A stretch of DNA of 64,000 nt from Mucilaginibacter sp. KACC 22773 (GTDB lineage: Bacteria > Bacteroidota > Bacteroidia > Sphingobacteriales > Sphingobacteriaceae). Positions 60,615 to 64,000 of the stretch are shown one piece after another. The translations under genes and the position numbers were made by a program. The notes below the pieces were generated by a model. The model was not told where the DNA came from, searched no databases, and saw only the letters and a list, made by a program, of their open reading frames with translations. The number at the start of each line of letters is the position of its first letter. Position 1 is the stretch's first letter. The stretch spans positions 248,001-312,000 of the forward strand of contig NZ_CP117883.1 in assembly GCF_028736215.1 (NCBI RefSeq). The letters are read 5' to 3'.

Positions 60615-61106
60615 ATGGAAATCCAGGTAGTTACAACGGCAGATATTGAGGCGATAACCCGCGTGGAGATTGACAGTAAATTACAATCGTTTCCCGAATT
60701 GATGGAGCCGCACGATATCGACTTTGAGATAAGGGCCTACCGCTGGAAAACTTATTTTGCAAAACAATCGCCCGCCAGCGCCAGGCCGCAAAGGGTTATA
60801 TTTAAGGCTATTGACCAGGATAGGATGGTAGGGTACCTGGCGGTACACCTTACAAGCCGCTATGATAAGGATGCCGAAATTCAATCGTTTTACGTGTTGA
60901 AAGAATATCAGCGCCGCGGCATTGGTACGGCACTTTTAAAGGAGGTCGCAAGCTGGGCTATGAACCTTAATGCCAAAAGTTTGTGTGTGGGCATAGCCCC
61001 GGAAAATCCATATCAACAAATTTACCTGAAATATGGCGGCACTTTTTTAAACCCGCACTGGATTGTTTGGGATGATATCAATCTGCTGAAATCAAAATTG
61101 GGCTGA
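60615..61106 (+). CDS. GNAT family N-acetyltransferase
   Basis: The 163-residue protein shows the GNAT fold: N-terminal ADIEAITRVEIDSK, a beta strand MVGYLAVHL, the acetyl-CoA loop QSFYVLKEYQRRGIGTALLKEV (pattern QxxGxG/A) and GIAPENPYQQIYLKYGG. Substrate is unknown. It is likely cotranscribed with folP. Confidence 0.92.
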   Translation: MEIQVVTTADIEAITRVEIDSKLQSFPELMEPHDIDFEIRAYRWKTYFAKQSPASARPQRVIFKAIDQDRMVGYLAVHLTSRYDKDAEIQSFYVLKEYQRRGIGTALLKEVASWAMNLNAKSLCVGIAPENPYQQIYLKYGGTFLNPHWIVWDDINLLKSKLG

Positions 61107-61125
61107 AGATGATTTCCCGACTGCC

Positions 61126-61230
61126 GCGAGGTTCCAACTCGTGGCTAAACATGGTTTCAGCTTTCAGCTGAACTGAAGCCAAAGGCTTCAACCAGTTTTA
61201 CCCACGAGCTACGCTACGCTAATCTCGCGG
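61126..61230. repeat. Palindromic repeat, copy 1 of a 71-bp direct pair
   Basis: The unit has complementary outer arms (CCGCGAG with CTCGCGG, ACTCGTGG with CCCACGAG) and an inner hairpin around TTCAGCTTTCAGCTGAAC and GAAGCCAAAGGCTTC. Its last 71 bases (61160-61230) recur exactly at 62474-62544, on the other side of the nuclease gene. Confidence 0.9.
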
Positions 61231-61248
61231 AAGATTCAAGATATAAAA

Positions 61249-61287
61249 AATATTAAACCCCTCAATAATTTTGAAGGGTTTGATATT
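61249..61287 (-). terminator. Rho-independent terminator of the nuclease gene
   Basis: On the minus strand an imperfect stem (AATATCAAACCCTTCAA with TTGAGGGGTTTAATATT) is followed by TTTTTTATA. It begins five bases beyond the stop of the HsdR-N-like gene. Confidence 0.7.
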
Positions 61288-61292
61288 TAGGG

Positions 61293-62357
61293 TTATTTCT
61301 TTTCTAATCTTTCAACTGTTTTTAGTAATGCGTCGCTATACGCAAATATTTCATCTATTCCACTTATATCGTATTTAATTTCCTTTTTATTTTCATCAAG
61401 AATGGCCAGCATCTTTTTGCTGTTTAGATATAAACGACAGATAGTTTTACGGTTGTTATCGTCCAGCAAAATTGCAAAATATGATTGGGCATCCCTGTAA
61501 GTTATTCTTTTCGAATCAGTTGTTTTTCTTAAAATTGATTTTACAATATAAAAACCTTCAAGTTCTTCTTCCGTTGTAATTATATTCGAAACCGGATTCT
61601 CCTGGGCTTCTTCTATCTTTATGGCCTCCTCAGCGTCTTTTTGTTTTTCTTGATTTAAAGCGGACTTCAACCTTTCATTTATTGTATCATTTATCAACTG
61701 ACTAAAGGATCTTTTTACTATTGGGACAAATTGCTCTTTAATTTTGGCAGTTAAAACGCCGGGATAAATTTGCTTGGTAAAAAATGCGACAAAATTTTCA
61801 GATGGCGCGTTAATTTCCCTTGTTAAAATGCCTTTAAGCTCATTAAGGTATTTCAATTCACTCGCAGTATTAGTTATGTTTTCGACATCAAAATACGATT
61901 TGTGAAACTTCTTAAGTTCAGCGATCTCTACTTCTTTTATCTCCGTCAATTTAAACTCAAAAAATGGAGTAGAGTCCATTTTGTTTTTTTCGACCAAGTC
62001 TGTATAAAAACGATAGGTCATCCCATTAGAAAGTAAACCAAATTTAGCTTTAGTAGTATGGAAATATCTAAAAAGTTGAGAGTTATGTGGATCAAGGTTT
62101 TCAAGGTGATGTTTGCACTCTACTAAAATCGCGGGTTCGCCATCCTTCATAATTGCGTAGTCGACCTTTTCGCCTTTTTTTATACCGATATCCGCAATAA
62201 ATTCTGGGTTGACTTCGGATGGATTAAATACATCGTAACCCATTATTTGAATAAAAGGCATTATCAATGCATTTTTTGTAGCTTCTTCTGTTTGAATTTG
62301 TGGAAGCATTTTTTCAGCTCGCGCGGCAAGCTGTAGGATCTGATCTTTGAAGTCCAT
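61293..62357 (-). CDS. Solitary type I restriction HsdR N-terminal-like nuclease
   Basis: The 354-residue protein begins with a nuclease domain: KKGEKVDYAIMKDGEPAILVECKHHLENLD, a PD-(D/E)xK arrangement with Asp66, Glu80 and Lys82. The conserved N-terminal EEATKNALIMPFIQIMGYDVFNPSEV is typical of HsdR_N proteins. It has no helicase domain and no hsdM or hsdS nearby. The central and C-terminal parts are charged and helical (INERLKSALNQEKQKDAEEAIK), then a small beta domain (about 265-340). It is flanked by two copies of a palindromic repeat and might be a stand-alone defence or housekeeping nuclease. Confidence 0.87.
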   Translation of the reverse strand: MDFKDQILQLAARAEKMLPQIQTEEATKNALIMPFIQIMGYDVFNPSEVNPEFIADIGIKKGEKVDYAIMKDGEPAILVECKHHLENLDPHNSQLFRYFHTTKAKFGLLSNGMTYRFYTDLVEKNKMDSTPFFEFKLTEIKEVEIAELKKFHKSYFDVENITNTASELKYLNELKGILTREINAPSENFVAFFTKQIYPGVLTAKIKEQFVPIVKRSFSQLINDTINERLKSALNQEKQKDAEEAIKIEEAQENPVSNIITTEEELEGFYIVKSILRKTTDSKRITYRDAQSYFAILLDDNNRKTICRLYLNSKKMLAILDENKKEIKYDISGIDEIFAYSDALLKTVERLEKK

Positions 62358-62473
62358 GTGATAATTGGTTTATTGTAGGGATTAAAGGTATAGTATTTGT
62401 ATTTGATATACAAATACTTACAGTTGAGAATAAATATTCGCTGCCAAGGTCTTTTAATCCCGCAGCTACCCAT

Positions 62474-62544
62474 GCTTTCAGCTGAACTGAAGCCAAAGGC
62501 TTCAACCAGTTTTACCCACGAGCTACGCTACGCTAATCTCGCGG
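62474..62544. repeat. Palindromic repeat, copy 2 of the direct pair
   Basis: Exact 71-bp match to 61160-61230 in the same orientation; its left arm is shortened to CCCGCAGCTACCCAT. It is followed by seven-base words (TTCTTGA TTCTTGG CTCTTGA TTCTTGA) from 62578 to 62610. Confidence 0.9.
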
Positions 62545-62613
62545 GAGATTAATGAGATTCAAGGTTTTTGTCTTAATTCTTGATTCTTGGCTCTTGATTC
62601 TTGACTCTAACGC

Positions 62614-64000
62614 CTATTCCTCCACCAACTCCATTACTTTCAAAATAGCATCCACATACTCGCGGTCATTAGCCAGGCGGGGTACTTTATGCTGGCCGCC
62701 TAATTTACCTTTTTCTTTCATCCAGCTAAAAAAAGTGCCTTCGGGGGCGCGGCGTACTATGGGGCGGCGCAGGGCCAGGTCTTTAAAGCGTTTGGCGTCG
62801 TAATCGGAGTTGATGCGGCGCAGGGTTTCGTCAAGGATATCCACAAAACGTTCAAATTCGTTGGGTTGCTTTTCAAACTCAATTATCCATTCGTGGGCGC
62901 CACAATCGTTACCGTTAAAATAAACAGGCGCGGCAGTATACTCGCAAATGACGGCGCCGGTTTGCTGGCAGGCTTCTTCCAGGGCTTGCTCGGCATTGTC
63001 AATAATCACTTCCTCGCCAAAGGCATTAATGAAATGTTTGGTACGGCCGGTTACCCGGATGCGGAATGGCGATAACGATGTAAACTTAATGGTATCTCCT
63101 ATCATATACCGCCAAAGCCCGGCATTGGTACTGATGATGAGCGCGTAGTTTTTATCCAGCTCCACCTCATCCAGCGTAAGCGTTTCAGGATTATCGTGGT
63201 GCAGGTGTTCAAGAGGTAAAAATTCGTAAAAAATGCCATAATCCAGCATTAACAGCATATCGCCTGGTTCGCGGGTATCCTGGATGCCGAAGAAGCCTTC
63301 GGATGCATTGTAATTTTCCAGGTAGTACATGTCGTCGCTGGGGATCAGGGCTTTAAACTGATCGCGGTAGGGGCCAAAGTTAACCGCTCCGTGAAAATAC
63401 ATCTCCAGGTTGGGCCAAACTTCCAGCATGTTTTTTTTGCCTGTTATTTCCAGTATCCGTCTAAACAGCACCAAATTCCAGGTAGGTACGCCACCAATAC
63501 TGGTTACGTTTACATCCTTAGTGGCCTGGGCTATTTTTTCTAATTTTTCTTCAAAGTTATCCAGCAGGGCAATTTCCAGTTGCGGTGTACGGTGAAGCTC
63601 GGCCCAAAGGGGCAGGTTTTTCATGATCACGGCCGATAGGTCGCCAAACGAAGCATCCGGGTTTATGGTGCTTACCTGGTGACTGCCGCCAAGCGTAAGC
63701 ACTTTGCCGGTAAACATACGTGCGTTGGGCTGGTTGTTAAAATAGATGGTGAGCACATCCTTGCCGCCCTTAAAGTGGCACTCTTCCAGGGCTTCCTCGC
63801 TCACGGGTATAAACTTGCTCCTGTCATTAGTAGTGCCGGATGATTTGGCAAACCAGCGGATCTCTGACGGCCACAATACATTTTTTTCGCCTTTGAGCAT
63901 GCGCTCTATATATGGCTTCAGCGTATCGTAATTTTGTATGGGTACCCGCTCCTTAAACTGGGTAAGGTTTTCAATGCTTTTATACTGGTACCTGCGGCCC
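62614..64000 (-). CDS. GH3 auxin-responsive-promoter family protein (adenylate-forming), 5' truncated
   Basis: The frame stays open to the window end, so the gene starts beyond position 64000; the ATG at 63900 is internal. The protein contains FAKSSGTTNDRSKFIPVSEE, the ATP-binding SSGTT motif of acyl-adenylating enzymes, VTSIGGVPTW, YYLENYNASEGFFGIQD and the C-terminal GRTKHFINAFGEEVIIDNAEQAL. Bacterial homologues of plant GH3 acyl-amido synthetases are common in Bacteroidota; substrates are unknown. It presumably links a carboxylate to an amine through an adenylate. Confidence 0.9.
   Translation of the reverse strand, partial: GRRYQYKSIENLTQFKERVPIQNYDTLKPYIERMLKGEKNVLWPSEIRWFAKSSGTTNDRSKFIPVSEEALEECHFKGGKDVLTIYFNNQPNARMFTGKVLTLGGSHQVSTINPDASFGDLSAVIMKNLPLWAELHRTPQLEIALLDNFEEKLEKIAQATKDVNVTSIGGVPTWNLVLFRRILEITGKKNMLEVWPNLEMYFHGAVNFGPYRDQFKALIPSDDMYYLENYNASEGFFGIQDTREPGDMLLMLDYGIFYEFLPLEHLHHDNPETLTLDEVELDKNYALIISTNAGLWRYMIGDTIKFTSLSPFRIRVTGRTKHFINAFGEEVIIDNAEQALEEACQQTGAVICEYTAAPVYFNGNDCGAHEWIIEFEKQPNEFERFVDILDETLRRINSDYDAKRFKDLALRRPIVRRAPEGTFFSWMKEKGKLGGQHKVPRLANDREYVDAILKVMELVEE

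Noticed and set aside
61160..62544. 71-bp repeats as target-site duplications or attachment sites
   Set aside because: They are too long for transposon duplications, are themselves palindromic repeats, and no integrase or transposase lies between them.

Overview
The window looks like a chromosome segment of a soil- or plant-associated Bacteroidota, most likely a Sphingobacteriaceae member close to Mucilaginibacter or Pedobacter. This is inferred from the SusC/SusD pair, STN-domain TonB receptor, ECF sigma/FecR pair, DUF4974, DUF1599 and BT_3928-type proteins, the near absence of Shine-Dalgarno sequences, and AT-rich spacers packed with palindromic repeats. No rRNA, tRNA or CRISPR array was seen.

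Layout. 1-5.6 kb: a truncated thioredoxin-like protein, purD, an orphan secreted discoidin/beta-propeller lipoprotein, a small membrane protein, a pterin dehydratase and an L,D-transpeptidase. 5.6-9.8 kb: a repeat-rich zone with an exported SnoaL-RidA fusion, a small hypothetical protein and an IS110-family element. 9.8-19.8 kb: a five-PAS histidine kinase, a TonB-dependent receptor, an AlkB-like dioxygenase, hypothetical proteins and a PAS sensor that stops after its HisKA-like segment.

19.9-47.7 kb is an L-arabinose/arabinan utilisation locus. The leftward arm encodes a sodium/sugar symporter, AraA, a GH27 enzyme, AraD, AraB and a Nudix-type AraR-like regulator. The rightward arm encodes a lipoprotein aldose 1-epimerase, an ECF sigma factor, FecR, SusC, SusD, two GH51 arabinofuranosidases and three GH43 enzymes. 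The inferred flow is: SusCD captures arabinan oligosaccharides, GH43/GH51 (and possibly GH27) release L-arabinose, the symporter imports it, and AraA-AraB-AraD convert it to D-xylulose 5-phosphate. Three unrelated leftward genes separate the sigma factor from its FecR.

47.7-56.2 kb is accessory: a YafQ-type toxin-antitoxin pair, a small protein plus nucleotidyltransferase pair, a PIG-L deacetylase, a heptamer minisatellite that runs into two converging stop codons, a DUF922 protein, an SPFH protein and a complete IS4-family element with inverted repeats and a 10-bp target duplication. 56.2-64 kb is mostly housekeeping (shikimate kinase, permease, BT_3928-type protein, DUF1599, dihydropteroate synthase, GNAT), then a solitary HsdR-N-like nuclease between two copies of a 71-bp repeat and a truncated GH3-family protein.

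The most unusual signal is non-coding. At least ten intergenic spacers are written in degenerate seven-base words, often followed by their reverse complements, and cluster at 3' ends of genes, especially convergent pairs. Several other palindromic repeat families are dispersed in the same spacers.
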